From Oegoconia quadripuncta (taxonomy: Eukaryota > Arthropoda > Insecta > Lepidoptera > Autostichidae): DNA of 64,000 nucleotides. Both the position numbers and the translations under genes were made by a program. The stretch lies in assembly GCA_949316235.1 (NCBI GenBank), contig OX438745.1, positions 8,809,001 to 8,873,000 on the forward strand. Reading direction: 5' to 3'. Under the pieces are notes generated by a model. That model made no database searches, had not been told where the DNA came from, and was given only the letters and a program-made list of their open reading frames with translations. This document shows, piece by piece, positions 31,477 through 42,874 of the stretch; the first letter of the stretch is position 1; each line of letters begins with the position of its first letter.

Positions 31477-33195
31477 TTTTTTTTTTTTTTTTATTAAAAA
31501 CTGGTTTCGCGTTTGACTACAATCTCACCTGATGGAAAGTGACGATGAAACCGAAGATGTATCACGCGCACCCAGTAAATGCCTATTCACTCTAGACTTG
31601 AAGATCCCAAGATTGTAAGTACCTTTGCAGTCCGCATTATAAATGATGAAGCAAAGCGCGGATGTTCGGTATGTTGACAACATATGGATGGAAACCCCCC
31701 CCGCGCCTGGTTGTCCGAAGATGGAAAGGGGACGGTGGAATAAGATCGTGCAATTCCATCGCACACTCACCGAAATGTATCCTGTAAAACACTGAAAGGC
31801 ATGCGACCCTACGGCGGTGTTCAAGGCTTTGCAATTTGCCGGTAACCGTTGGGTCATCGCCTATGAGTCTTATGGCGCGTCGTTCCACAGAATCGAGTGC
31901 AGCCAGTTGGTACTTGGCTGATCCGTCCCAGAGGTGACAGCAGTATTCCATGCACGAGCGGATCTGAGCTTGGTAAAGCTCCAGCAGCTGCTTTGGTGTG
32001 AAATACCGCCTGACCTTAGAGAGAATTCCAAGCTTCTTAGCTGCTAATTTCCCTTTCGATTCGATGGAGCGCCCAAAATTCAGACTCGAGGTTAACTCCA
32101 AACCCAAGAGGTTGAAATGGTCAGAGATTGGAATGGATACATCCCGGAAAGTCGGAGTGAGGTGGAAAGGACTCCGTTTGCTAGTGAATAGACACGCCTG
32201 TGTTTTGGAAGAATTGAATTCGACAAGATTGGCGTCGCCCCAGTCGGACACTGCCTTTAATGTCGAATTCGTACGCTCCACCATTGACTCCCTGTTAGCA
32301 CGAGTCTCATCTCCACTAGATTGTGCACTGGACATGTATCTCTCTGACGTTGTGGTATCGTCTGCATACCCATGGGTACCGGGTTGGAGCAGATCGTTGA
32401 TGTGTAATAAGAACAAAGTAGCAGAGAGAACAGGCCTCTGAGGTACACCGGCGTTAATAGCCAATAAGTCAGAAGAGCAGCCGTCAATGACTACCCGAAC
32501 TGACCGTTCGCTCAGGAAATCTGATATCCAGGTACACAATACCGGAGGTAACCCATACGCTGGAAGCTTGCTTAACAGGCTAGCATACCAGACCCTGTCA
32601 AAAGCCTTAGAAATGTCGAGGGACACAGCAAGAGCCTCGCCATGCCTCTCAATGGCCTCACCCCAGCAGTGAGTGGCATATACGAGCAGATCGCCAGTAG
32701 ATCGGTTCCGGCGAAAACCATACTGCCGATCACTGAGCAGATCGTGGTGTTCCAGATATGCCATCAGCTGTTCAATACACGTTCCATAACTTTACAAAGT
32801 ACGGAAGTGATTGCGATAGGTCTATAATTGGCAGGGTCGGCACGACTACCCTTCTTGGGTACAGGCTGCACATTTGCAAGCTTCCAGGATTTTGGGACTT
32901 GACCCGCTCTTAAAGAAAGTCTAAACAAGCGTGTCAGGACAGGAGACAACTCAGGCGCGCATCGCCTCAGAACAATTGCAGGAATACCGTCAGGACCACT
33001 AGCTTTAGTAACAGCTTAGGTAATCAGTAACAGGACGTCCTCTGCTGAACATATGTCTCCATAGAGCATTAATCTCTCTATAGTTCGTTGCGTGACCTTG
33101 AAGTCTTTTTGCGAGGCTCATACTGATCCCAACAAGAAGCTGTCAAACTCTTCCGTTACAGAAGCCAATGCATCGACACTGAAGATTTGACTTAG
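31477..33195 (-). mobile_element. 5'-truncated, broken Jockey/CR1-like LINE
   Basis: A minus-strand non-LTR retrotransposon with an A tail (poly-T at 31477-31492). Reverse transcriptase homology runs from about 33195 down to 31530. The endonuclease and ORF1 are missing. The same 3' end recurs at 27453-27617, and related ends at 36825-36950 and 53718-54048. Confidence 0.85.
31525..32949 (-). pseudogene. LINE reverse transcriptase, frameshifted
   Basis: Three overlapping minus-strand pieces of one reverse transcriptase. 32949-32764 carries VPKKGSRADPANYRPIAITS. 32764-31637 carries FGYRRN-type entry (QYGFRRNRSTGD), motif A LDISKAFDRVW, NAGVPQRPVLSATLF and the catalytic YADDTT, then FNLLGLELTSSLNFG. 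31857-31525 carries the end YNLGIFKSRVNRHLLG. The frame breaks near 32764. Near 31650 about 30 residues containing the W-N-LP box are missing; they are kept in the relative at 53718-54048. In the GVPQG box the usual glycine is arginine (PQRPV). It is not functional as it stands. Confidence 0.85.
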
Positions 33196-33612
33196 GTTCT
33201 CGAAAAAAATAGAAAAAATAAAACATATGGTTGTATGGGTTCAGTTTCTTGTGCCTAACCAAATTGACAACGTTATCAAAAACAGTTCACATGCACACAG
33301 ACGCACCAAACACAACCCTCTGCCACCTAATTCGATGCAATGCATCTGGTATCATTTAAACAAATGTTATTATCTCGAGGTAGTTAGGCATTTTTTAAAT
33401 ATTATCCGATAAAGAAACTTTCATTTGCATATTCACTGGAACTATTGTAGGAAACGTCGAACAAGTTTTAATGGGAGCGACCATTGTTAGCAAACTCTCC
33501 GCTCTGCAATCGGAGGCGCAGTCGCTTGATTATCTAGTGAGTTAAAAACTTTAATAAATTCTGTTATTGTTGTTTGTCGTACCACTGAACATAATCATAA
33601 TAAATTGTTTAA
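33196..33612. other. Unassigned intergenic DNA
   Basis: Nothing recognised. Confidence 0.4.
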
Positions 33613-33730
33613 TTAAGAGGGTTTATTCCGTCCAGTGGCCCCCTCAATGGATAAATTAAGATTTCTTTTAAAAGATAGAATAAATAAAAAAATCGCTCTG
33701 ACCTGCACTCCAGAAGAATAAAAGCTAATT
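33613..33730 (+). repeat. Repeat family B, fragment 5
   Basis: 'ggataaattaagatttctttt' in parts, 'ctgacctgcactccagaag', 'aagctaattataaataatac': the inverse of 12600-12700. Confidence 0.5.
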
Positions 33731-33904
33731 ATAAATAATACATAAATAACTTTAATTACGGTTATTTTCGAGAAATTCAAATTTATGATATAAGCGGCCA
33801 CTATTTTATCATCGTGCATTCTGAAAAATAACCCCCATAGTCTCTGGCTACCCCAACGGGAAACAGGTGTGAGCAAATGTGTGTATGTATTCTGTGTTTA
33901 AAAA

Positions 33905-34140
33905 TAAATCTTAATTAGATGATTGGTGTAAGTAATAAATAATAAGTAAATATATAAATTTTTCAAGCACAAACAATGAAATGAATGAAATTAACTAAAT
34001 ATTTATATAAACATCCATGTCTCTGGAATAAACACCCAAACATCCACCGCAACTGTTGGTATTGCAAACAGGGTCACTTATTTATTATTATTTATTTATT
34101 TACTACACCAACCGGCAGTAAGGGTCCGAAATATTTTTTA
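33905..34140 (-). mobile_element. SINE E copy, rearranged
   Basis: Contains the body 'aaacatccatgtctctggaat' and head pieces, with tail phrases on both sides ('gatgattggtgtaagta' and 'gtccgaaatattttttat'). It may be two overlapping fragments. Confidence 0.55.
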
Positions 34141-34214
34141 TTTATTTTATTTTAGTAGCATTTATCGTTTATTTATATGTGTCATTCGTTTATGCGTAAT
34201 TTCGTTTATAGTTT

Positions 34215-34385
34215 TATTTATTTATTATCCGGGATCTAGTCACTTTATCGAGATAAAAAGTATCCTACATCATATTCCAGGGCACATTTCCATCTGTACC
34301 AAATTTCATCTAAATTCGTTTGTATGTTTCGCCGTTATTGAACAATAAACAAACCAACATCCAAACTTACGCATTTATTTATTTT
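34215..34385 (-). repeat. Helitron-like family H fragment
   Basis: 'gtcactttatcgagataaaa', 'caaatttcatctaaattcg' and 'aacaaaccaacatccaaac' match the H1 body in reverse; the CTAG end is missing. Confidence 0.55.
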
Positions 34386-34394
34386 TGATTTCTT

Positions 34395-34481
34395 TTTTAT
34401 GCACCACAGGTTAGCACTTGACCTCAATCACACCTGATTTTAAGTGAAGATGAGGCCGAAAGTGGAGCGTACTGACCCGGA
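34395..34481 (-). repeat. SINE A, 3'-end fragment
   Basis: Poly-T to 'gcgtactgacccgg', then unrelated sequence. Confidence 0.75.
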
Positions 34482-34812
34482 ATTTATAATATTAGTTGGA
34501 TCAGTTACATGGACTACCGAATGTATGGCTAATCTTGACACGGCAAATTGAGTACTACGGCAATATTACTCACAAGAGGTAAAAGAGTGTTAAAGGATAG
34601 GAAAATATAAAGTTCATTTATAATATTTACGAACTATCAAGTATCGACCCTCGACCCCGTTGCTCATTCGACTGTCCAAAGGCAGTATAAACACCAGTCA
34701 CAGTATAGTGAGTTACAGTAACGAATACTACCTCTCCACCATAGACAAACAACACATCTGTATGAAAAGGGTCACCGACGGATATGGTTGTTTCATAGCT
34801 TCAGGGGCTCTA
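34482..34812. other. Unassigned intergenic DNA
   Basis: Nothing recognised. Confidence 0.4.
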
Positions 34813-34820
34813 TTACATAA

Positions 34821-34935
34821 TTTCATCGTTATCGTCATCGGTTACATTCTGACATGTGATTGGTTGTTTCATCGCTCGCTTGGTAATTTGACGGCTTCTC
34901 ATTGGTCAACGTAATCGATGACGATACCGATGAAG
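34821..34935. mobile_element. Small hAT-like MITE, 115 bp
   Basis: Inverted ends of about 25 bp (TTTCATCGTTATCGTCATCG left, CTTCATCGGTATCGTCATCG right) are bounded by the perfect 8-base direct repeat TTACATAA (34813-34820, 34936-34943). Confidence 0.75.
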
Positions 34936-34943
34936 TTACATAA

Positions 34944-35277
34944 TCGACACGCAGGTATGTTAATGACAAACCTAAAAGTAATTTCGGCCATGCCAATGAT
35001 ATTTCACTATCGGATTTGGTAGAAATAAAAGACATCATATCCTGCACCCCGGAATATACGCCTTGGAATTCTTATAAATATTCCAATATTTATACTATTT
35101 CCATTTCTTTATTTTCTCGATGACAGATCTAATTTGATAGTTGAGTGTTGTGACTAAATAAGTAATGATATCGATAATTATTATTTATTACGTTTCATTG
35201 TGCTAGTAGTAGTACCTACCTAAACCTACTTATTTATATACAATATAATATATATACAATATAAAATATAAACATAA
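34944..35277. other. Unassigned intergenic DNA
   Basis: Nothing recognised. Confidence 0.4.
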
Positions 35278-35579
35278 TCTATACATATTAATAAAATTGT
35301 AGTGTCTGTCTGTAATATTCGAATTTTATTTTTATTTTTAGTTTTTTGCGTTATTTATACGACACTTAAACCGAATCTACTGAATCGATTGGGATGAGAC
35401 ATGTTTTCCTGTGTAATGCTGTTTTATGATGTTACATTAAACAGGGGCTTAGCAATGGGAGAAAAACTTTGTCATGTCAGTGGCATCGGTAATCTAATCA
35501 CTTTAAGAAAGAGGGACTGAGGAATATCTTTTATTTATATTATATGCAGCCTGAGTAACACCAGGAACAGGTCAGCTAG
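35278..35579 (+). mobile_element. Helitron-like element, second family
   Basis: Starts TCTATACATATTAATAAAAT after an A and ends GGTCAGCTAG before a T, with 'agtgtctgtctgtaatattcg' inside. Matches Helitron end rules. No proteins. Confidence 0.55.
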
Positions 35580-36820
35580 TATAAAATATATATATACAAT
35601 ATCGATACAATATAGATATTTCTATCATAACATCACTATTCATATTGCCATAGAAAGTAACTTTATTAAAATGTTGGTTATTTATAGTACTTTAAAAAAA
35701 AATACTGCATTATTGGACTCAATTTTGTCTTGGATAAATATTATATGGGATAAAACCTCGCATTTAAAAGTTATATTTTGCTTAAAATGCGCGGTTACAT
35801 TCTACAGGAGCTGTCATTGAGAAAATAAAGAAATGGAAATAGTATAGTGCTCATTGAGTGCTATTTGCTGCCCAAAGGAAATAATTAGTGCCATACCTAG
35901 TACTTTTAGAAATATTCGATAAAATTGTTGGCATTCTTGAGGAACATCTCACCAGCATGTTCACTCTCGTACACGGAACATTCAATATCACTTAACATCA
36001 GGTGTAATTGAGGTCAAGTGCTAACCAGCTGTGCATAAAAAAATATCTATAACACAGCAAAAAAGTCACATAAACTGTTCACTGCATATCTATCTAAAAC
36101 CTTGGCATCGAAAGGGATTTATAATGTCTACTGTGTTCAACATTATACTGTGAACACGGTTACTCGACTATTTTTAACACGCAGCCTCCCTCAATGGAGT
36201 TTAAATTTAACCATCAACCGTCGGCCATCTTGTCTTTAAAATATCCGATTGTGCGTCACATTTTAAAAATTTATTGACGCATTTTTAGGTTTTACCTTTT
36301 AGGTTTGTGAAACAAATTTTATAATTAACCTACATTTTTCCTGATAGGTGACGTAACCAGCTTAACATTAGTCATGTAATACGACCTATTATGAGGAACA
36401 GTCGCATTGAAAAACGAAAAAATCCAATATTAGAAATTATGAGTAGTTGCATCGGTTTTTATGGGGGTTTTCATAATAGAGAAATAGTGAAAAGAAATAA
36501 TGAGTAGATGAACAGCGTTTTTAATGAGTGATGCATTTTTTTACAACATTAATCAGCAATTTATACGACAGTTCGAGAACGAAGTCGGTGTATGACTGTG
36601 TTCCCATTGGTTCCAAACTTCCATTTTAACACCAACGAAGTGGTGCCATTTTGATTTTTGTTAACGACCCGGTCCATAAGCGGTATTACATAAGTCTATG
36701 GATTTATACCTATTCATAATTAATAAGTAATTATGGCTTTTATGAAGTACGAATATCTAACTGATGTTCAGACATTTAACTGTGACATTCAAATACCCAA
36801 AAATTGTACATTAATGTAGC
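35580..36820. other. Unassigned DNA with a SINE A stub
   Basis: 35985-36044 is the last 60 bases of a plus-strand SINE A ('cacttaacatcaggtg' to 'gcataaaaaaa'). The rest (35580-35984, 36045-36820) shows no gene or recognised repeat. Confidence 0.5.
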
Positions 36821-36824
36821 AAGT

Positions 36825-36950
36825 TTCTTTTATGATAGACGGGATACCGGTTTGCCCACAATCACACCTGTTGCAAAGTGACGATGTGATTGAAGATGAA
36901 GCAGGCGATCTCAGTAAATGCCTATTCGCCCTGTTCTTGTCCTGTAAATA
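36825..36950 (-). mobile_element. LINE 3' end related to the 31.5-kb LINE
   Basis: 'gcccacaatcacacctgttg', 'aaagtgacgatgtgattgaag' in parts, and 'gtaaatgcctattcgccctg'; a diverged relative without a long tail. Confidence 0.6.
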
Positions 36951-37024
36951 GTTAGTTAAAAAGAGCAACCCCCGAGTTTCGTTCTTCACTGGGGAGTCTG
37001 GGGAGCCTTATGAATGAGCGAAAA

Positions 37025-37258
37025 TAAAATAAATAAATAATCCGGACACTTACACCAATAATCTAGTCCCAAACTATGCAAAGCTTGTATTATGAATACT
37101 AGATAACGGATAAACATACAAAAATATTTATATAAACATCCATGACTCGGGAGTAAATATTCGTATTCATCACACAAACATTTATCCCTCGCAGGATTCG
37201 AACCCGCAACCGTTGGTTTCGCTGACAGGGTCACTATCCACTACAATAATAGGTCGTC
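37025..37258 (-). mobile_element. SINE family E, near full-length
   Basis: Minus strand: tRNA-like head ('gtagtggatagtgaccctgt' A-box region, 'gggttcgaatcctgc' B box), then 'tgtttgtgtgatgaatacg', 'gagtcatggatg', 'atccgttatctagtattcat' and the end 'gattattggtgtaagtgtccg'. Other copies: 14553, 19425, 33905, 41270, 52883; fragments at 5435, 14093 and 26345. Confidence 0.78.
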
Positions 37259-37659
37259 AAATATGTTTTCATGACTTTGAAATTTCATGAGGATTTCAAA
37301 TGTTATTCTTATAACTTACGAAATAAAACTTTTTTAAATTTGAAAACTTGAAGATCATAATGATGTCTCCAACAAACACAGTTAGATGGACTTGTAGGTA
37401 TGTTAACATAGTCTACAAGAACTTGGGTTGTGCTGCACAGTTAAACTAGATGCAAAAGCTAACAAAATAGGGTTGCGTCGTAACTTTATCTATTTTAAGA
37501 GTTAGTTGGATATGCCAGAGTATATTTGATAGGGTCAACCCTGTGGGTGGTAAGTGTATTTAATTTATAGCTTCATGTAAAATCCGGTTCATAAGTGAAT
37601 ACACATACACATAGAAAGTTCTAAACGCACTTTCTATGTGTATTAGGTAACAAATCTTA
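37259..37659. other. Unassigned DNA with a small hairpin
   Basis: 37606-37619 pairs with 37629-37642 (14 bp, perfect, 9-base loop). Otherwise nothing recognised. Confidence 0.5.
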
Positions 37660-38000
37660 TATTATACCGGAAGGAAAAAATGGAGCATATTAGGTAAGTG
37701 AAATAGAAGTTATTGGCATAGGTAGTTTATTTCTTTTTTTCAAAAACGCACGCGCAGCCGCAATTTGATATGCAACTGGCGAGATTCGTGGGGTTGCTAT
37801 CATGTGAAATTTATTGGGAATTCATATTTTGTAGAAGTTTTCTTTATTTGTTTAATGTAATTATGTGAAATTGGCTACAAACGCGACCGTCAAGTTTTGA
37901 AAAAAAAAAAATAACTACCTATGCCAATAATACCTTCTATTACAGTTATCCAACATGCCCTATTTTTTTCCTTACGGTAAAAAAAAACATCCGGTAAAAT
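37660..38000. mobile_element. MITE G copy
   Basis: Both arms present; the left end has lost about 15 bases ('accggaaggaaaaaatgg'). Confidence 0.75.
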
Positions 38001-38033
38001 TTGACGGACATAAATTAAGAAATTAGTTTCCGT

Positions 38034-38318
38034 TAGGAATGCGTTAAGATGGATATGCACTTTTATACCCTACTGTACTAGCTATGAAATAATAATGCCT
38101 ATAGTCTCAGCGCTAACGACGAGCATATTTTTTCACGAAGCTAAATTAGTTTTTAGTATGCTCGACCTATGTTTAGCCGTGGACGTCTTGTTGATATGAT
38201 GATGATGCGTGCCCTAATATTTTAAATTAGGAATGCGTTATTTAATTGTACGAATTAGCATGCACTTTTGTACCTAGCTACGAAATAATAGTCCCTAGTC
38301 TTAGTGTTAATGCCGAGC
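38034..38318. repeat. Diverged direct duplication
   Basis: 'ttaggaatgcgtta' through 'aacgacgagc' (38034-38125) recurs at 38227-38318 with many substitutions and a 10-base insertion. Confidence 0.7.
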
Positions 38319-38697
38319 TTCTGTCAATGAGATCTACCTAGTAATAATTTACTAGGTAACTCGCCGGTTCCCGCCAAAAAGATTACGCCATTCGAAAATT
38401 AAATTTCCCCAATTCTTCCAACCCTATGAACAGTATGTTTGTACGGTGTACATAGCCGTGCGTCCAATCAGTATGGCTTTGTATGGCACAAGACGGTAAC
38501 GAAGCTCAAAGACGGGCCGTGGGCAAACAATCACTTACGTAAGGGCTTTTGAGAGGCTTGGCGTTAACGTTGGACGACAATATATTGACGACAAGTGCTA
38601 CGCTTTGTTAGTGTAATTGATCAGAGTTGGATCAAATGTTGGATCAATTAAAACGACAATTCATCCAGTTATCGATAAGCAACAAGCCACGATAAGT
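38319..38697. other. Unassigned intergenic DNA
   Basis: Nothing recognised. Confidence 0.4.
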
Positions 38698-38870
38698 TGT
38701 TTGTTTATAAACGCTTTATTGTACAAAGAAATACAAAACAAATTTACTTAAATTCATACACAAATGCCAACTTATCTTACAGCAGGATTTCTTCCAGTCA
38801 ACATAAAGTTCGTTAAATAAAATAAACATATAAATTACATATGTTGTACATAATAGCAATGAATATATGA
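38698..38870 (-). mobile_element. LINE 3' tail
   Basis: 'aaacgctttattgtacaaag' and 'aggatttcttccagtcaac': CR1-like 3' UTR; no frame. Confidence 0.55.
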
Positions 38871-39034
38871 AATAAATGTGATAAATGTTTATGTAATAGA
38901 GGATACGTTTTTTGGAGGTTTGAAATTTCTCGTGGGGAAGCTCTATCTCTTTTAATTATCTACACCTCTCATAATGTTTGTGTTCCGCATCGAAATGCGC
39001 AAAACCCAAATAAACTCAATTCAAAAATCGTCAC

Positions 39035-39270
39035 GCATTTGTCAGTGCTTGGATGGGTGACAACGGCATTTTAATACGAGTGTCCCGTACTTCGGGCGGC
39101 ACATTGTAGTCGGTCCCGGTTTTCAATTGAAGGCAGTCGTTAAACCAAGTCGGTGGCCTTAAACGGGACGGGACGGCTTAAAAACATTGACTGTCAGGTG
39201 GCCACTACTTGGACACAAATCCAACAATCCGCACTTGACCTGCTGGACCGTAAGGCTGCTGCTAAAAAGT
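39035..39270 (+). mobile_element. 5S-rRNA-headed SINE, copy 2
   Basis: 'gtcagtgcttggatgggtga' matches the conserved 3' third of 5S rRNA. It then follows the body of 24147-24410 ('attttaatacgagtg', 'cttcgggcggcac', 'gtcggtcccgg') and a tail with 'aatccaacaatccgcactt'. Confidence 0.6.
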
Positions 39271-39385
39271 TAAGCAATACGTACTTACGGGTTAAAACTT
39301 AGGAGTATTATAATAGTTTAGTAAAAGTGTTAGAATAATGTAACATGAGAAAAACACAAAATATACGTCAAAAAAGCATTTAGTT

Positions 39386-39512
39386 TGCCCGCCCACGACC
39401 GACTTTTTGTAGGACCGATAATCGGGCCGATTTTATCATCAATACTTTTATCACCGATATTGTGACCGATTTTTTGTAGGACGTGGGCGTTGAAATTTTA
39501 CGTGGGCGGGCA
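39386..39512. mobile_element. MITE family I, copy 1 (127 bp)
   Basis: Perfect 12-bp inverted ends TGCCCGCCCACG, with 'ccgataatcgg' and 'ttttttgtaggacgtggg' inside. A copy in the opposite orientation lies at 46987-47165. The target duplication is not clear. Confidence 0.75.
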
Positions 39513-39817
39513 GCCTTATTCAATTACATTGTGTGGCAGTCTGTCAATCAATTTTATCAATTTGACAATCTGTCGGTTTAGTTGTGAACTTAGGTATTGC
39601 AAATATCAAAAAGCTATTTATTTGTAAACACAGGTGTGAACAAGTCCACCCGACTCGCTCTTGGCAGGTTTTTATGTTATACATACCTACCCTATGCTTG
39701 TATATTTATAATCGAAACTCAAAAATGTACAAAACTGTTGAATACATACATAAAGCTATGCCAGTTTTTAAGGCAGAGAATTTTAACTGGAACCCGGCAC
39801 ACCTCTTGCATCATTTA
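39513..39817. other. Unassigned intergenic DNA
   Basis: Two overlapping 88-89 codon frames at 39584-39866 run into the SINE and are not recognised. Confidence 0.35.
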
Positions 39818-40145
39818 CTTTTTTTTATGCCAAACGGGTTGGATACGTGACCTCAATCACACCTGATGTTAAGTGAAGATGAGGTCGAAGGTGGAAGCGT
39901 ACTGACCCGGAAACCCCAACACATTTGGGGGACTGGCTATCTTATCTCTGACAACCGGAACACAACAATGACTATACATTGCTGCTTGGCGGCAGATTTA
40001 GATAAGATGGTGGTAGCTAGCCAGGCGGACATTTAAAATGCCTTACCACCTACCAAACCGAGTACTTAAACATGTACCTCGCTGGGGATCGAACCCGCGT
40101 CTTCCAAATCAACAATGTTGTTTACATTGAGCCACGGAGGCGGTT
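39818..40145 (-). mobile_element. SINE A copy, full length
   Basis: Complete, with a small deletion beside the head ('ccaaatcaacaatg'). Confidence 0.83.
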
Positions 40146-40219
40146 ACTCTTACAAATTTATTCAAACATGCTCGTCGGTTTAGTGTACTCGGTCGGTGCT
40201 GTTAACTAAGCTTAAAGAA

Positions 40220-40352
40220 AAGCCAATACATTGCCATGGTCTGCCCCTTCCAGCATTACCATCCATATTCGCTTCGTAAATCTCTTTCGTTAGTTTTCTT
40301 CCGTTCATCTTCTCCACATGTCCAAACAATCTTAGCACACCTTTTGTCAAAT
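40220..40352 (-). pseudogene. RTE-type LINE C-terminal fragment
   Basis: The minus strand reads KGVLRLFGHVEKMNGRKLTK, then EIYEANMDGNAGRGRPWQC: the 'LRWFGHVERM---RLTK-IY' block near the end of RTE-like reverse transcriptases. About 42 codons are open and both sides are missing. Confidence 0.75.
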
Positions 40353-41269
40353 TACAAACGGAATAAACCTACTATTGAGGTCAGTCGAAACAAAATGCGG
40401 ATTATCACTTTTCAATATACATATATTGTCATCAATCACTTTAATACACTATTAACACTGTCGTGGACCACTCATCAATCAGAGCCTCGTGAACAGAATG
40501 CCGATCCCCTCATAGTAGTCGCGCCACCTAGCGGTTCGTAGCAAATCATCAAACGAATATCTCATTAATTAAAATATGGGTTACGGGTTATCCTTAACCA
40601 CAATGGGATTAACCTAAAATCATAGAATTAATAAAGTTATAAAGTAGTATATAAAGTTATATAACATTAAAATAAATATTATAAATTAGACTGCTATGTG
40701 GCGCGACCTAGTGGTAAAACCTCAATCACATGTGTACTGCTATAGCCAAACGAGTTTCCAATTTAAATAATTAATAAGTAGTAAAATAGCTTAAATGTAT
40801 TTATTACGTCTTACACTACTGTACTTAACAATGTAACGAATATCCGCCAAGTGGCTAGCTGATGATAATACAGTATTTATCAAAGAAAATAATAATCGCA
40901 GGCTGTATAATGGAGTGTTGACGCCTGTCTTCAATAAAAGAAACTTGACACAACCACTTCGCGAAGTTGACAACTCGTTCAAACAGTCTGTGGGACATGA
41001 GACAACTTCCATACAAACTTCCCGTTCAACGAAACTTTGACATTGTCATGGTATAGCTGTGGGACTGGCAATCGTTTTGATGTGTGCTTGCTTTGCTATT
41101 TTATCAAGCACAATTGAAAACCAATTGTTTGCGGTCACCGGTGACCACAACGCTGTGATCAAAGACTTTAAATGTTCAGAAACATAAAATTTCTATTTAG
41201 AAAACTCCCGAGACAAGAATTATGCCGTCCAGATAAACCAAACCAACTGTATTAAAAGCCAAATAAATA
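40353..41269. other. Unassigned DNA; possible small MITE
   Basis: GTCGCGCCACCTAGCGG (from 40518) and its near reverse complement ending at 40707 face each other across about 190 AT-rich bases, suggesting a MITE. 'ggtcaccggtgacc' at 41133 is a 14-bp palindrome. No gene seen. Confidence 0.4.
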
Positions 41270-41508
41270 AATAATAATGAATTAATGTTTCGGACACCTA
41301 CACCAATCATCTAGCCTCAAACTAAGCGAAGTAACGATGTAAAGAACTAACTATGAATACTGGATAACGGATAAACATACATATTTATATAAACATCCAT
41401 GACTCGGGAATAAATGTTCGTATTCATCTTACCGCCCGCCGATTCGAACCCGCAACCGTTAGTTTCGCTGATAGGGTCACTATCCACTACACCAATCGAT
41501 CGTCAATA
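41270..41508 (-). mobile_element. SINE E copy
   Basis: Near full length, with head 'gataatgg...cactatccactacacca' reversed and B box 'gattcgaacccgc'. Confidence 0.75.
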
Positions 41509-41854
41509 ATTGTTATTGACTAACGTGGTCATTCACTGAAGAATTGCATGTTTATGTGAAATTATCATCAACAGCCTTACCAGTCGCCACTGCTGGGGCA
41601 CAGCCTCCTCACTCGGTTTTTGTTTAGTTTAGTATAGGTACTTTGGTTTGGTTTGGTTTTGTTTTGTTTTGTTTGGTTTGGTTTGGTTTGGTTTGGTTTG
41701 GTTTGGCTTAGCTTAGCATAGCTTAGTTTAGTTTGTGTACATCCGAATCGACACCATTGCGCTGTGCTGTGCTGAAATTGTGCTAAATAGTGAGCAAAAG
41801 AAAAAATATAATTCCGTCACGTGTTGCCGGAATCCCCATTCTATTCTATGTTTC
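41509..41854. repeat. Unassigned DNA with GGTTT microsatellite
   Basis: 41642-41708 is a run of 'ggttt/gtttt' pentamers decaying into 'gctta' units. Nothing else recognised. Confidence 0.7.
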
Positions 41855-42210
41855 AGTTATACCAGATGAGTGTAAAGGAAAAACATAGAGCATATTATTT
41901 AAGTAGAATAGAAGTTATTGGCATGTGTAATTTGTTTTTCAAAAACGCAAGATCCGGCCCATGTTTTATATGCGACTGGCGGGATTCAATCATGCAAAAT
42001 TTACTTAATTGAATCTCAAAATTTCTCCAAGTTTTCTTTATTTATTTAATTTAATGGTGTAATTATGTGGAATAGGTCACTAACGCGACCGAAAATTAAC
42101 GCTTTATTCGATTATGGTTTTGTAAAAAAAATAAACTGCCTATGCCAATAATACCTTGTATTTCACTTACCTAATATGCCCTATTTTTTTCCTTACGGTA
42201 AAAGAACTCA
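41855..42210. mobile_element. MITE G copy
   Basis: Both arms, core 'tatatgcgactggcgggatt' and 'aacgcgaccgaaaa'; the ends are worn. Confidence 0.72.
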
Positions 42211-42874
42211 TAATATTTATTAAAAAAAAGTATTTATTTTGAAATTTAAAAGAATCTTGCACCTGAAGTTGTTAATTTTAATCCACAGTGTTTATTAGTC
42301 TGTGTTTTAATCATACGAATTCTTAAGAGCTTTCCAATGATACAAATAGGCAGGCCGCTTAAATTAAGCTATATAGACAAAACCGATTCAGAAGGTTCCC
42401 GGAATCAATCTTAGTCGAAGATCGTTTGAAATTGTAATTAATATTTAGTCGACTTCAGAGACGGGGGTAGTCTCTCAGTTATTTAATATATTAAGTTGAA
42501 GAAGTCGCTTTCGTTTTTTAGTGGCTGCTCACTCACGTTTAGCTAATTAAACGTCGAGTTCCACCGTAGAGCGGCTGATAACTTCTACTTAATAGTTTTT
42601 CAGTGCCCCTTTACCAGCGCTCCGCAGTACTTAGCCTTTTGCGGGAAGTGCTCATTTATTAAATAAAGTGGTTAGAATTAAATGTTAGTAGTGACTATTG
42701 CTTCGAACTTGTATCTTTTTAACCCTCGACGATAAACGATGGTTATGTGTTTCACAGCGTTCTGTCTGTGTTCAGTTTTTGTCCGGACGTAATCTCAATA
42801 ATGCCTGGTCCGATTTAAGTGTGTGTTTTTTTTTTATATTAAGACTAAATAGGTTCTTAGTCATGTTTTATATA
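42211..42874. other. Unassigned intergenic DNA
   Basis: No gene; an 85-codon frame at 42698-42955 is not recognised. Confidence 0.35.

Noticed and set aside
39040..39070. 5S rRNA gene
   Set aside because: Only a short part of the 3' half matches, followed by SINE body; no complete 5S gene.
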